Positions 17,108 through 26,043 are shown, counted from the stretch's first letter. The stretch is 64,000 bases of DNA from Sphingomonas sp. URHD0057 (GCF_000620665.1 NZ_JIAU01000005.1:549501-613500), one strand, 5' to 3'. Notes: generated by a model not told the origin, from the sequence alone. Numbers and translations: made by a program.

Positions 17108-18140
17108 GCGACGGTTCGTCGCGACGTAGCGGAAGGTCGATCGCGGTAATCAGTCCGGGGGCATTGTCCTCGAGCCGCAGCTGGCCGTCGTGGAGGTGCG
17201 CGATGGCTTCGGCGAGCGCGAGGCCGAGGCCGGCCCCTTCGTCGGAGCGACTCGAATCGAGCCGCCCGAACCGCTTGCGGGCTTCGCCGCGGCGATCGGT
17301 CGGAATGCCGGGACCGCGATCGCCGACCTCAATGCGAAGATGCTGGTCGACCGGACGAACGGCGACGCTGATCTCACCGCCGGCGGCGCCGTAGCGGATT
17401 GCATTTTCGATCAGGTTGCTGACGGCTTGCGACAGCAATTGGCGATGGCCGAACAGGGCGACCGGCTCGCCCGGCTTGTCATAGCGCAGGATTGCGCCCG
17501 CCTCCTCGGCCAGGGGCTCGTACATCTCGACCAGCTTGGCACCGAGCTCGCGCGCGTCGAACCAGGTGAACTGGTTGCGCCCGGTGAGCGCCTCGGACCG
17601 GCTGATCTCGAGCACGGTGCTCAAAATGCGCATGAGAATGTCCGACTGGCGGAGGACGCTCGTCAGCAGCTCGTCCTGCTCGGCAGGATCGCTCGACTCC
17701 GCCGCCGCCTGAGCCGCGGCGCGGAGCCGGCTGACGGGCGTGCGCAGGTCGTGAGCTACCGAATCGGTGAGGATCCTGAGCTCGCCCATGAGCTGGCTGA
17801 TGCGATCGAGCATGGCGTTGATCTGCAACCCCAAGCGGTCGAATGCGTCGCCGCTGCCCGCCAGCGGGATGCGTTGGCTGAGATCGAGCGCCGTAATGCG
17901 GTCGGTGACCGCGACGATGCCCTTGATCCGATGACCGACATATTTGGCGACGATCCAGCCGCAGGCGAGGCCAAGCAACGCTGCCAGGACGGCCGCGACC
18001 GGAAGCGAATCCTCGAGCGCGTCGAGTAGCTGGGCATTGGTGCGCCAATGGATGAAGCCGACCACCGCGACGTTGGACAGGAGGGCGAGCAGGCCGGCGA
18101 GAAGCGCGACCCGCGCCGTGGTGGGCAGCGGCTTTTTCAT
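17094..18140 (-). CDS. Sensor histidine kinase with minimal periplasmic loop
   Basis: 348 residues. Two membrane helices (about 8-30 and 46-66) are joined by only about 15 residues, so there is no periplasmic sensor domain. HAMP follows (about 67-120), then the phosphoacceptor H130 in S-V-A-H-D-L-R-T-P, the N-box N-L-I-E-N-A, G1 G-D-R-G-P-G-I-P and G2 G-A-G-L-G-L-A. It phosphorylates the regulator encoded 2 nt upstream on the same strand. With so small an external loop it probably senses membrane state or a partner protein. Confidence 0.92.
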   Translation of the reverse strand: MKKPLPTTARVALLAGLLALLSNVAVVGFIHWRTNAQLLDALEDSLPVAAVLAALLGLACGWIVAKYVGHRIKGIVAVTDRITALDLSQRIPLAGSGDAFDRLGLQINAMLDRISQLMGELRILTDSVAHDLRTPVSRLRAAAQAAAESSDPAEQDELLTSVLRQSDILMRILSTVLEISRSEALTGRNQFTWFDARELGAKLVEMYEPLAEEAGAILRYDKPGEPVALFGHRQLLSQAVSNLIENAIRYGAAGGEISVAVRPVDQHLRIEVGDRGPGIPTDRRGEARKRFGRLDSSRSDEGAGLGLALAEAIAHLHDGQLRLEDNAPGLITAIDLPLRRDEPSPSLQ

Positions 18141-18142
18141 CG

Positions 18143-18826
18143 TCAGGCGGCGAGCATATAGCCCGCGCCCCGCACGGTGTGCAGCAACGGCTTTTCGAAC
18201 CCGTCTTCGAGCTTGCGGCGAAGGCGGCTCACGTGAACGTCGATGACGTTCGTGCCCGGATCGAAATGATAGTCCCAGACTTGCTCAAGCAGCATGGTGC
18301 GGGTGACGACGCGCCCTTCGTTGCGGGCGAAATATTCGAGCAGCAGATATTCGCGCGGCTTGAGGTCGAGCTTCCTGCCGCCGCGCTTGACGGTTCGCGA
18401 CAGCGGATCGATTTCGAGATCGCCCACGGTCAGCCGATGATCGGCCGGGTTCAGGCGCGCTTCGCGCCGCCGCAGCAACGCATTCACCCGCGCCAGCAGC
18501 TCGGCGAACGAAAACGGTTTGACCAGATAGTCGTCGGAGCCTTGCTCGAGCCCCTCGATGCGGTCGCCGACCGAGGCCAAAGCGGACAGGATGAGCACCG
18601 GCGTTTCGATCCGCGCCGCGCGCAGCGCCTTGAGCACCGAGAGGCCGTCGAGGACGGGCAGCATACGGTCGAGGATGACAAGATCGAAAGTGCCGTCGGT
18701 GGCGCGGAACAGGCCGTCCTGGCCGTTGACCGCCTGCTCGACGCTATGGCCTTCCTGGGTCAGGCCCTTGGCAAGATAGGCGGCGGTCTCGCGATCGTCC
18801 TCAACCAGCAGGATTTTTCGGCCCAT
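18143..18826 (-). CDS. OmpR/PhoB-family response regulator
   Basis: 227 residues from M-G-R-K, preceded by GGAGGG, which decides this start over an in-frame ATG 33 codons upstream. The receiver domain has the acidic pair D10-D11, phosphoacceptor Asp53 in V-I-L-D-R-M-L-P and a conserved Lys in V-K-P-F-S-F. The C-terminal winged helix (about 130-225) shows L-K-P-R-E-Y-L-L-L-E-Y and V-D-V-H-V-S-R-L-R-R-K-L. Co-transcribed with the kinase. Targets unknown; the small secreted protein genes upstream are candidates. Confidence 0.95.
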   Translation of the reverse strand: MGRKILLVEDDRETAAYLAKGLTQEGHSVEQAVNGQDGLFRATDGTFDLVILDRMLPVLDGLSVLKALRAARIETPVLILSALASVGDRIEGLEQGSDDYLVKPFSFAELLARVNALLRRREARLNPADHRLTVGDLEIDPLSRTVKRGGRKLDLKPREYLLLEYFARNEGRVVTRTMLLEQVWDYHFDPGTNVIDVHVSRLRRKLEDGFEKPLLHTVRGAGYMLAA

Positions 18827-18941
18827 GGTCCCTCCGAGATATGGTTCCCCTATCAATTCCGGGCAGTTCGAAGAAGCGGCTTCCGTGCGGCGAGCGCTGG
18901 GGAGGGGAGTCGAGTCGCGCACCACACGGAAGCCTACTCGA

Positions 18942-19187
18942 TCAGCCGCTGGTCTTAGCCGCTGGCTTCGCGGCGACCTTGGCCGACTTCTTCCTTGCGT
19001 GATGCCTTGCCTTGGCGTGGGCCTTCCGCTTGGTCGAGGTCGGAGTGACCTTGGTCGTGACCGTCGTCGTCGCCTTCGCGTTACCGGTCTTGGTCGTCAT
19101 GGTCTTGGTGCTTGTGGCCGTGGGCGCGGCAAGTCCCGGCCCGGCGAGCAACCCGACCGCCGCAACCGAAGCGATAAGTGCTTTCAT
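18942..19187 (-). CDS. Small secreted Thr/Lys/Ala-rich cationic protein
   Basis: 81 residues. Signal peptide ends G-L-A-A-P (about 21). The mature part is low complexity: Thr/Lys repeats (T-K-T-M-T-T-K-T), then a strongly basic tail with K-R-K-A-H-A-K-A-R-H-H-A-R-K-K. No fold expected. It could bind DNA, cell wall polymer or membrane; none is shown. The paralog-like gene at 19365 shares the same design. It lies 115 nt upstream of the two-component genes on the same strand. Confidence 0.65.
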   Translation of the reverse strand: MKALIASVAAVGLLAGPGLAAPTATSTKTMTTKTGNAKATTTVTTKVTPTSTKRKAHAKARHHARKKSAKVAAKPAAKTSG

Positions 19188-19303
19188 TTCTTCCTCCTGA
19201 TTCTCCCGTCACAACGCGGGGTGGCGCGCATCTACGTGCACGGAACTCACGCGCCCGTGGCCGCAAGCTTAAATGGCGTTCATTCGGGCTTTGACCGACG
19301 GGT

Positions 19304-19341
19304 GTCCGCCCGGCACCACAGGGGGTGCGTACCGGGCGGAC
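19304..19341. terminator. Strong stem-loop after the 62-residue secreted protein gene
   Basis: GTCCGCCCGG (19304-19313) pairs perfectly with CCGGGCGGAC (19332-19341), extended inside by CACC/GGTG. On the minus strand it begins about 23 nt after the stop at 19365. No T-run follows, so it may be a weak terminator or an mRNA-stabilising hairpin. Confidence 0.5.
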
Positions 19342-19364
19342 GGTCCGAGCGGCGAGGAATCCGC

Positions 19365-19553
19365 TCAGCTGGTCTTCTTCGCGGGCTTGGCGGCGAGCTT
19401 CGCCGACTTGGCCGCGGCCTTCTGCGAGGACTTGGCGGCCTTCATCTGGGCCTTGGTCTCGGTCTTGGCGGTCTTCGTGGCGGTCGTAACGGCGAGGGCC
19501 GGGGCGGCAACCATGGCGAGCGCTGCAAAGGTGGCGATCATCGTGCGATTCAT
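19365..19553 (-). CDS. Small secreted Lys/Ala-rich protein
   Basis: 62 residues. Signal peptide (M-N-R-T-M-I-A-T-F-A-A-L-A-M-V-A) ends at A-L-A (about 21). The mature 40 residues are mainly Lys, Ala, Thr and Ser with repeated A-A-K-S and A-K-P-A-K, so strongly cationic and disordered. Same architecture as the 81-residue product encoded next on the same strand, with a hairpin between them. Role unknown. Confidence 0.6.
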   Translation of the reverse strand: MNRTMIATFAALAMVAAPALAVTTATKTAKTETKAQMKAAKSSQKAAAKSAKLAAKPAKKTS

Positions 19554-19699
19554 GAGTCTAATCTCCGTTCGATTGGCTCGGATCGAGCCGGCGGCAGCCC
19601 ACTACGATGATGCGCTTCTCATTCGCCTGTCGTCTCCATTAAGATGTGTTCATCGCTCCCTTTCCGAGCGCGCATCGGGGCGCTAGGCTGGGTTCGAGG

Positions 19700-20137
19700 A
19701 TGATCGCCCAGAAGACCCGTTATGCGCTGCGTTCGCTGCTGTTCCTCGCCGAAGAGCAGGGCGGCGCTCCGGTCCAGTTGAGCCGGATCGCCGAGACTCA
19801 GCGCGTGCCCCCCAAATATCTCGAGCTGATCATGCTCGACCTGAAGAAAGCCGGGCTGGTCAAAAGCGCTCGCGGACCGAAAGGCGGGTACCAACTGTCC
19901 CGCCCCGCCGTCCAAATCTCATTCGGCGAAATCGTTCGCTCGATGGAGGGGCCGATCGCCCTGGTCTCGTGCGCCAGCGTCAACTTCTACGCGCCGTGCG
20001 GCGATTGCCATGACGAGGCGACGTGCGCGATCCGCCGCGCGTTCACCGTGCTTCGCGACCAGAGCACGGCCGTGCTCGATTCGATTTCGCTGGCGCAGGG
20101 CGCCGGTTGGGAAGAGCGCCTCGGCGGCGGCGAATAA
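19700..20137 (+). CDS. Rrf2-family regulator, probably Fe-S binding
   Basis: 145 residues from M-I-A-Q-K-T-R-Y-A-L. The winged helix (about 1-75) has the conserved G-P-K-G-G-Y-Q-L-S-R-P wing. Four cysteines follow (91, 100, 103, 109), in the region where Rrf2 proteins such as IscR and NsrR bind a cluster, so redox, NO or iron-sulphur sensing is likely. It does not match IscR closely enough to use that name. A membrane protein gene follows 12 nt downstream and is probably co-transcribed. Confidence 0.88.
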   Translation: MIAQKTRYALRSLLFLAEEQGGAPVQLSRIAETQRVPPKYLELIMLDLKKAGLVKSARGPKGGYQLSRPAVQISFGEIVRSMEGPIALVSCASVNFYAPCGDCHDEATCAIRRAFTVLRDQSTAVLDSISLAQGAGWEERLGGGE

Positions 20138-20149
20138 GGGGAATGCGCC

Positions 20150-20581
20150 ATGGATGAGCGATTCACGACGCGGCCGGTGGCGCGCTGGTTCACCCTTGCG
20201 GCCATCGGGTCGCTGCTGTTCATGCTGCTCGGTGGCGCGGTCTATGGGATGCACATCTATACCGATCCCTCCGCCCTTCCGCTCGACCAGCGCGCGATGT
20301 TCGAAGCGGAGCCGAAGTGGGTCACCTCGCTACTGGGCGTCGCGGCCCTCGTCGGCACGATCGGCGCCGTCATGCTTCTGCTGCGGCGCAAGACCGCGGT
20401 TCCGCTGCTCCTGGTGTCGCTCATCGTCGCCGTCGCCTGGGGCGTCGGCCTGTTCGCCGCGCCGCGCCTGAGGGAGCTGCTCAGCACGAGCGACATCGCC
20501 GCGGTGATCATCGCACTGGCGCTCACCTGGACGATTTACGGGTTCGCCCGCCATTCGCGGCAGCGCGGCTGGCTGCGTTAG
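20150..20581 (+). CDS. Four-helix membrane protein next to the Rrf2 regulator
   Basis: 143 residues with four hydrophobic helices (about 15-36, 58-76, 82-102, 112-130). The short Tyr-containing loop after helix 1 (G-M-H-I-Y-T-D-P-S) and the basic segments L-R-R-K and R-H-S-R-Q-R suggest cytoplasmic ends. No enzymatic motif. Twelve nt downstream of the Rrf2 gene, so it is probably controlled with it; function unknown. Confidence 0.7.
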   Translation: MDERFTTRPVARWFTLAAIGSLLFMLLGGAVYGMHIYTDPSALPLDQRAMFEAEPKWVTSLLGVAALVGTIGAVMLLLRRKTAVPLLLVSLIVAVAWGVGLFAAPRLRELLSTSDIAAVIIALALTWTIYGFARHSRQRGWLR

Positions 20582-20611
20582 GCAGGTCCTGGCACGCCGA
20601 ACCGTGCCGGC

Positions 20612-20908
20612 CTAACGAGGCTTCTTCTTGCTTTTCTTGGGCGGCGTTTCCGTCGTCGCGGGGGCTGCCTGATCTGCGGTCGCGGAATTTGCGGACGGCG
20701 TCGCGGCGGTTGCCGGTTTCGCCGGCGTCGCTGCTGCCGCCGGGGTGGCCGCGGTGCCAGTCGAGGGATCGGCGGGCTTTGCCGGAGTGGCGGGATCGGC
20801 CGGAGTTGCGGGGGTGGCAGCCGGAGGCGCCGCCGCTGGCTCGGCAAGCGCCGCGCCGGCGCCAAATCCGAACACGGCCGCGCAGATCATTAGACTGGAT
20901 GTGCTCAT
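20612..20908 (-). CDS. Secreted Ala/Pro/Thr-rich low-complexity protein
   Basis: 98 residues from M-S-T-S-S. Signal peptide ends A-A-L-A-E (about 22). The mature part consists of P-A-T-P-A-x-P repeats with many A-T-P and A-K-P units and ends with a basic K-K-S-K-K-K-P-R. This is a disordered extracellular or periplasmic chain, like a wall-spanning linker without a domain. It converges on the membrane protein gene at 20150-20581. Coding is plausible from the intact signal peptide, but low complexity limits certainty. Confidence 0.55.
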   Translation of the reverse strand: MSTSSLMICAAVFGFGAGAALAEPAAAPPAATPATPADPATPAKPADPSTGTAATPAAAATPAKPATAATPSANSATADQAAPATTETPPKKSKKKPR

Positions 20909-21051
20909 CGAAGGTCCTTTCCTGGCACCCAACTGGTTGGTGGCGTGCGGCCGATGATCCTCCGCCGGAGCGGTAAGTTCCGCCGTTGTCGACGGGCCGT
21001 GCCGCGGACAGGCTTTGCCGACCTGTCCCGCAGCGGCTAGAAGCCGCGGGC

Positions 21052-21918
21052 ATGTCGACCTTCACCATCGATACGTCGACCAGCCGGGCGACGCCGTCGC
21101 CCGTGCCGGGCAAGCGGATGACCGCGCCCTCGATCCGCGCGCGCAAGATCGACGGCAAGACCGCCGAACCGATCGTGTTGCTGACCGCCTATACGATGCG
21201 GATGGCACAGTTGCTGGACGCGCATTGCGACATGCTGATCGTCGGCGACAGCCTCGGCCAGGTCATCTACGGCCTGCCGTCGACCATCCCGGTCACGGTC
21301 GAGATGATGTGTGCCCACGGCGCCGCGGTCGTTCGCGGCAGCTGGCACGCGCTGGTCGTCGTCGACATGCCTTTCGGCAGCTACGAAGGCTCGCCCGAGC
21401 AGGCCTTCGCGACCGCTTCGCGGATGATGAAGGAGACCGGCTGCGCGGCGATCAAGCTGGAGGGCGGCGAAGCGATCGCGCCGACCGTCGCCTTCCTCAC
21501 TCAGCGGGGCATCCCGATCATGGGCCACGTCGGCCTGACGCCCCAGGCCGTGAATGTTCTCGGCGGCTATGGTGCCCGCGGACGTTCGTCCGAAGAAGCC
21601 GAGAAGATCCTTCGCGACGCGCGCGCGATCGATGAGGCGGGCGCATTCTCGATCGTTGTCGAAGGGGTGATCGAGGGTCTCGCGACGGAGGTCACGCGGG
21701 CGGTCGGCGCGCCGGTCATCGGCATCGGCGGTTCGGCGGAATGCGACGGACAGGTGCTCGTCACCGAAGACATGCTCGGCATGTTCGAACGCACGCCGCG
21801 GTTCGTGAAGCGCTACGACGATCTCGCTTCGCGGATCAGCGAGGCGGCCGCGGCCTACGCATCCGAGGTGCGCGACCGCAGCTTCCCGACGGCGGAGCAA
21901 ACCTACCAACCCAAATGA
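21052..21918 (+). CDS. panB: 3-methyl-2-oxobutanoate hydroxymethyltransferase
   Basis: 288 residues. Core motifs: [13 protein letters not shown] (metal-binding Asp), D-M-P-F-G-S-Y, I-K-L-E-G-G and M-G-H-V-G-L-T-P-Q. It makes ketopantoate from 2-oxoisovalerate with methylene-tetrahydrofolate, the first committed step to pantothenate and CoA, in the cytosol. The ATG at 21052 is chosen over an upstream in-frame ATG because the 22-residue extension is unlike the family. panC is not adjacent. A G-rich hairpin follows. Confidence 0.96.
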   Translation: MSTFTIDTSTSRATPSPVPGKRMTAPSIRARKIDGKTAEPIVLLTAYTMRMAQLLDAHCDMLIVGDSLGQVIYGLPSTIPVTVEMMCAHGAAVVRGSWHALVVVDMPFGSYEGSPEQAFATASRMMKETGCAAIKLEGGEAIAPTVAFLTQRGIPIMGHVGLTPQAVNVLGGYGARGRSSEEAEKILRDARAIDEAGAFSIVVEGVIEGLATEVTRAVGAPVIGIGGSAECDGQVLVTEDMLGMFERTPRFVKRYDDLASRISEAAAAYASEVRDRSFPTAEQTYQPK

Positions 21919-21922
21919 CCCA

Positions 21923-21961
21923 CCCCTGGCCCTCCCCGGGAGGAGGGGGTTGGAGGAGGGG
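21923..21961. repeat. G/C-rich intergenic hairpin repeat
   Basis: CCTCCCCGGGAGG forms a perfect stem inside a run of CCTCCC and GGAGGGG words just after panB. Related words occur at 26044-26182 and 31393-31425, so this may be one member of a dispersed intergenic family. On the plus strand a GTTTTCGTTT tract follows, so it could also end panB transcription. Confidence 0.45.
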
Positions 21962-22067
21962 TTTTCGTTTGGCGGCGCAGCCGCTAGACGATGCGGCGCC
22001 CGGTTCCGTTCATCCTGCGTAAGGAAGCGTCCGGCATGAGTTTCCCCGGCAGAGCGGACTGAGGTTT

Positions 22068-22769
22068 TTGGCGCAACCCCCTGACACGATTAACGAGACA
22101 TTCCTCCGCGAGGTCGATGAGAACCTGCGGCGCGATCAGCTGCGCGACTTCGCCATTCGGCATGGCCGCTGGCTGATCGGCGGGGTGATCCTGTTCCTCG
22201 CCGCAAGCGGCGGCTGGATCTACTGGCAGCAATATCAAGTCCAGCGCTCGGAAAGGCAGGTCGAGGAGCTGGCCCAGGTTTATACGGACATCGGCGCCAA
22301 CAAGATCAGCACCGCGCCGCAAAGGCTCGATACTCTGTCCGAAAGCGGCAAGAAGGGGGTGCGGGCGTCGTCGCTGTTCGCCCGAGCCGCGCTCGCCCTC
22401 CAGCAGAACGATCACAAGCTGGCGATCGCGAAATTCAGCGAGATCGCCTCTGATAGCGGCTTTCCCCAAGCCTATCGCGACGCCGCCCTGATCCGTCAGA
22501 CCGCGCTCGAGTTCGATACGATCAAGCCCGAGGACGTGATCGCCCGCCTCGCCCCCCTCGCGAAGCCGGGCAATCCGTGGTTCGCGAGTGCCGGCGAGAT
22601 GACCGGCATGGCGCTGATCAAGCAGGGCAAGAAGCAAGAAGCCGGGCGGCTGTTCGCGGCGATCGCCAAGGACAAGACCGTCCCGGAAGGCAACCGCGCC
22701 CGTTCCGTCCAACTCGCCAGCAGCCTTGGCGTTGACGCCGGCACGTTGCCAACCGCAACGAATCCATAG
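22068..22769 (+). CDS. YfgM-like membrane-anchored TPR protein
   Basis: 233 residues from a TTG start; no in-frame ATG lies near. Residues 1-34 are cytoplasmic and charged, one membrane helix spans about 35-53 (W-L-I-G-G-V-I-L-F-L-A-A-S-G-G-W), and the rest is a periplasmic TPR-type helical domain. This is the layout of YfgM/Tpr_21 proteins, which work with the Sec translocon and periplasmic chaperones. The neighbour bamB, 7 nt downstream, matches the conserved yfgM-bamB-der order, which supports the assignment. Confidence 0.88.
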   Translation: MAQPPDTINETFLREVDENLRRDQLRDFAIRHGRWLIGGVILFLAASGGWIYWQQYQVQRSERQVEELAQVYTDIGANKISTAPQRLDTLSESGKKGVRASSLFARAALALQQNDHKLAIAKFSEIASDSGFPQAYRDAALIRQTALEFDTIKPEDVIARLAPLAKPGNPWFASAGEMTGMALIKQGKKQEAGRLFAAIAKDKTVPEGNRARSVQLASSLGVDAGTLPTATNP

Positions 22770-22776
22770 GATCACG

Positions 22777-24111
22777 ATGACTAATTCCAAGCAATTCCGG
22801 ACCGCGATTTTGATTGCCGCGATGGTCGCGGCGAGCGGCTGCAGCGTACTCAAGCACAAAACCAAGAAGACCCCGGTCCTCGGTGAGCGCATTCCGGTCC
22901 TGACGACCGAGAGCGACGCGGCGCTGGATCCGGCGACCGCGGCGGCGCCGATGACCCTTCCGGCGGCGGTTACAAATACCGATTGGGCGCAATCGGGCGG
23001 CAACGCCTCCAAGTCGATGGGCCAGCTCGCGCTAGGCACCGCGCTCGCCAATGCGTTCACCGTCAATGGCGGCCGCGGCAGCAGCCTGACCGCCCGGCTT
23101 GCTTCCCCGCCGATCGTCGCCAACGGCCGCGTCTATACCATCGACACGCTCGGCGCGGTGCGCGCCTTCGACGCCCAGACCGGTGCGCTCTACTGGGCGA
23201 GCCAGACGCCCTACGATGAACGCAACAATACCCCGTCACTCTATGGCGGCGGGATCGCCTACGACAACGGCCGCATCTTCGCGACCAACGGTGTCGGCTG
23301 GGTCTCGGCACTGGCCGAGGGCAATGGCGGAATATTGTGGAAGGTTCGGCCCGGCGGGCCGCTGCGCGGATCGCCGAGCGTCGCCAGCGGCGCTCTTTAT
23401 GTGATGAGCCAGGACAATCAGATCTATTCGCTCAATGAGGCGACCGGATCGACCAACTGGTCGCAGGCGGCCGCGCTCGAGATCGCCGGCGTGTTTGGCT
23501 CGGCGTCACCGGCGGTGGGTCAGGGGACCGTGGTCGCGGGCTTCTCCTCGGGCGAGCTCAACGCCTATCGCTACGAAAACGGGCGGCAGGTGTGGCAGGA
23601 CACGCTGCAACGGACCAGCATCCGCACCAGCGTCTCGTCGCTGTCGGACATCGACGCCAACCCGGTCATCGACGGCGGGCAGGTGTTCGCCGTGGGGCAG
23701 GGCGGCCGCATGGTCGCGCTCGATATCACGAGCGGCCAGCGCCAGTGGGAATTGAACATTGCCGGAATCTCGACCCCGTGGGTAGCGAGCGACTGGGTGT
23801 TCGTGGTGACCGATGACGCCAAGCTCATCTGCCTGTCGCGCCTCAACGGCCACGTCCGCTGGATCAACCAGATGCCGCAGTTCCAGCATCCCAAGTCGAA
23901 GAAGGGCGAGATCGACTATACCGGGCCGATCCTGGCCGGCGGCCGGCTGATCGTCGCCGGCTCCAACGGCACCCTGATCAACGTGGATCCGGCGACCGGA
24001 TCGTACCAGAGCCAGACCCGGGTCGGCGCCGGGATCAGCCAGCCGCCGGTTGTCGCCAACTCGACGCTCTACGTCCTCGACGACCAGGGGCGCTTGCACG
24101 CGTTCAGGTAG
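22777..24111 (+). CDS. bamB: Outer membrane assembly lipoprotein BamB
   Basis: 444 residues. Lipobox A-A-S-G-C puts the lipidated cysteine at 22. The mature protein is a PQQ-like eight-bladed beta-propeller with repeated A-F-D-A-Q-T-G and A-L-D-I-T-S-G-type blade ends. BamB is a periplasmic accessory lipoprotein of the BAM complex that inserts barrels into the outer membrane. Longer than the E. coli protein because of an N-terminal linker of about 50 residues. Start chosen by AGGATC spacing. Sits between the YfgM-like gene and der, the classic order. Confidence 0.93.
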   Translation: MTNSKQFRTAILIAAMVAASGCSVLKHKTKKTPVLGERIPVLTTESDAALDPATAAAPMTLPAAVTNTDWAQSGGNASKSMGQLALGTALANAFTVNGGRGSSLTARLASPPIVANGRVYTIDTLGAVRAFDAQTGALYWASQTPYDERNNTPSLYGGGIAYDNGRIFATNGVGWVSALAEGNGGILWKVRPGGPLRGSPSVASGALYVMSQDNQIYSLNEATGSTNWSQAAALEIAGVFGSASPAVGQGTVVAGFSSGELNAYRYENGRQVWQDTLQRTSIRTSVSSLSDIDANPVIDGGQVFAVGQGGRMVALDITSGQRQWELNIAGISTPWVASDWVFVVTDDAKLICLSRLNGHVRWINQMPQFQHPKSKKGEIDYTGPILAGGRLIVAGSNGTLINVDPATGSYQSQTRVGAGISQPPVVANSTLYVLDDQGRLHAFR

Positions 24112-24149
24112 GCCGTTCCCGCGCCCGCCCGGCGCTGCTATCGGCCCCT

Positions 24150-25514
24150 ATGCCCTTGCCCATCGTCGCCATCGTCGGCCGGCCCAATGTGGGTAAATCG
24201 ACGCTGTTCAACCGGCTCGTCGGCAAGCGCCTGGCGCTGGTCGACGACCGCCCCGGCGTCACGCGCGACCGGCGCGAGGGCGATGCCAGCCTGCTCGGCC
24301 TCGAGTTTCGAGTCATCGATACCGCCGGCTTCGAGGACGAAGACCCGCAAACCCTGCCCGGCCGCATGCGCAAGCAGACCGAGGCGGCGGTGCGCGACGC
24401 CGACGTTGCCGTGTTCCTGATCGACGCGCGCGAGGGGCTGACCCCGCTCGACGAGGAGATCGGGCGCTGGCTGCGGGTCGAAACGACCCCGGTGATCGTG
24501 GTCGCCAACAAGGCCGAGAGCCGGGCCGGCGAATCCGGCATTCTCGAAGCCTTTCGGCTCGGGCTCGGCGAGCCGATCGGGATCAGCGCCGAGCATGGCG
24601 AGGGCATCGTCGACCTGTTCGATGCACTTCGGCCGCTCGTCGAGCACGAACGCTTCGAGGCGGACGACGACGAGGCGGGCGAGCATCCGCTCAAGCTGGC
24701 GATCGTCGGCCGGCCCAACGCGGGCAAGTCGACTTTGGTCAATCAGATGCTCGGCGAGGAGCGCATGATCACCGGTCCGGAAGCCGGGATCACGCGCGAT
24801 TCCATTCGTCTCGATTGGGACTGGCCAAGTCCTGATGGAAGCATCCATCGCGTCCAGCTGGTCGACACCGCGGGCCTGAGGAAGCGCGCCAAGGTCGACG
24901 ACAAGCTCGAGCGCTTGTCGGCGTTCGACACCAAGCGCGCGATCGATCACGCGGAGGTCGTGGTTCTGCTCCTCGATGCGACCCGCGGCCTCGAATCCCA
25001 GGACTTGCGCATTGCCGATCAGGTGATCGAGGAAGGCCGCGCACTGATCATCGCGCTCAACAAATGGGACGTCGCCGAGCACGCCTCGTCGCTGTTCAAT
25101 GGTGTGAAGGCCGCGCTGGTCGAGGGCTTGTCGCAGATCAGGGATGTGACGTTGCTTACGGTGTCGGGAAAGACCGGCAAGGGGATCGATACCTTGCTCA
25201 AGGTCGCGATCGAGCTCCGCGAGGCATGGAGCCGGCGGGTTCCGACCGGCGAGCTCAACCGGTGGTTCGAAAGCGCGATCGAGGCGAACCCGCCGCCGGC
25301 GCCGAAGGGGCAGCGGATCAAGCTCCGCTACATCACCCAGGTGACGTCGCGGCCGCCGACTTTCGTCGTGTTCGGCAACCGCACCGAGGAACTGCCGGAG
25401 AGCTATCGCCGCTATTTGCTGAATGCGATGCGCCGCGACCTCGGCCTTGGCGCAATCCCCTTACGGCTCGAGTTCCGTGGTCGCGCCAATCCCTTCGACC
25501 GCCAAAGAAGCTAG
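24150..25514 (+). CDS. der: Ribosome-assembly GTPase Der
   Basis: 454 residues with two tandem GTPase domains: first P-loop G-R-P-N-V-G-K-S-T (10-18) and D-T-A-G (57-60); second P-loop G-R-P-N-A-G-K-S-T (187-195), another D-T-A-G and N-K-W-D. The first domain has N-K-A-E (120-123) rather than N-K-x-D. A KH-like C-terminal domain (about 365-450) follows. Der is needed for 50S subunit maturation. It starts 38 nt after bamB. Confidence 0.97.
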   Translation: MPLPIVAIVGRPNVGKSTLFNRLVGKRLALVDDRPGVTRDRREGDASLLGLEFRVIDTAGFEDEDPQTLPGRMRKQTEAAVRDADVAVFLIDAREGLTPLDEEIGRWLRVETTPVIVVANKAESRAGESGILEAFRLGLGEPIGISAEHGEGIVDLFDALRPLVEHERFEADDDEAGEHPLKLAIVGRPNAGKSTLVNQMLGEERMITGPEAGITRDSIRLDWDWPSPDGSIHRVQLVDTAGLRKRAKVDDKLERLSAFDTKRAIDHAEVVVLLLDATRGLESQDLRIADQVIEEGRALIIALNKWDVAEHASSLFNGVKAALVEGLSQIRDVTLLTVSGKTGKGIDTLLKVAIELREAWSRRVPTGELNRWFESAIEANPPPAPKGQRIKLRYITQVTSRPPTFVVFGNRTEELPESYRRYLLNAMRRDLGLGAIPLRLEFRGRANPFDRQRS

Positions 25515-25601
25515 CACCCGCTAAGGCAAATTTTACCCTTTTCCAGCTACCACCATTGTGGTGGGACCACGCCCGAGCGATCGGGAGCAGGAAGAGCAAC
25601 A

Positions 25602-26036
25602 GTGAGCGACGAGCGTCCGGATATCGTCGATTGGGTACATTTCGAGAAGAGCCGGGCGGAGCTTGGCCCGGGTTTCATCCGCATCCTCAGTTACTTCAAG
25701 GAGGATGGGGTGAAGTCGATCGCCCAGATCGAAAGCGCGATGCGCGAGCAGAACACCACGGATTTGGTCCTTCCCGCCCACACGCTGAAAGGCGAGGCAC
25801 GCCAGCTCGGCGCCGAGCCGCTGGCCAAGATCGCCGAGCTGATCGAATCGACCGCCCGTTTCTGCGTCGAGAGCCACCGTTTCCCGGATGAGCTGGTGCC
25901 CGAGGTGGTCGAGCTTCGCCGGCTGTTCACCGACACCATCGCGCTGTTCGACAAGGAAACCAACCCGCTGCTGACGCGCGACCGCCCCGCCGGATTCGGG
26001 CGCAAGGTGGGCAATCAGGGCTTCGGCCGGATCTGA
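25602..26036 (+). CDS. Histidine phosphotransfer (Hpt) protein
   Basis: 144 residues from a GTG preceded by AGGAAGAG. A four-helix Hpt domain covers about 20-120; the phosphoacceptor is His60 in A-H-T-L-K-G-E. It relays phosphoryl groups between response regulators or hybrid kinases, but no kinase or receiver gene is adjacent, so its partners are elsewhere in the genome. The C-terminal 20 residues are Gly/Arg-rich and probably disordered. A long inverted repeat follows. Confidence 0.87.
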   Translation: MSDERPDIVDWVHFEKSRAELGPGFIRILSYFKEDGVKSIAQIESAMREQNTTDLVLPAHTLKGEARQLGAEPLAKIAELIESTARFCVESHRFPDELVPEVVELRRLFTDTIALFDKETNPLLTRDRPAGFGRKVGNQGFGRI

Positions 26037-26043
26037 ACTCTTA

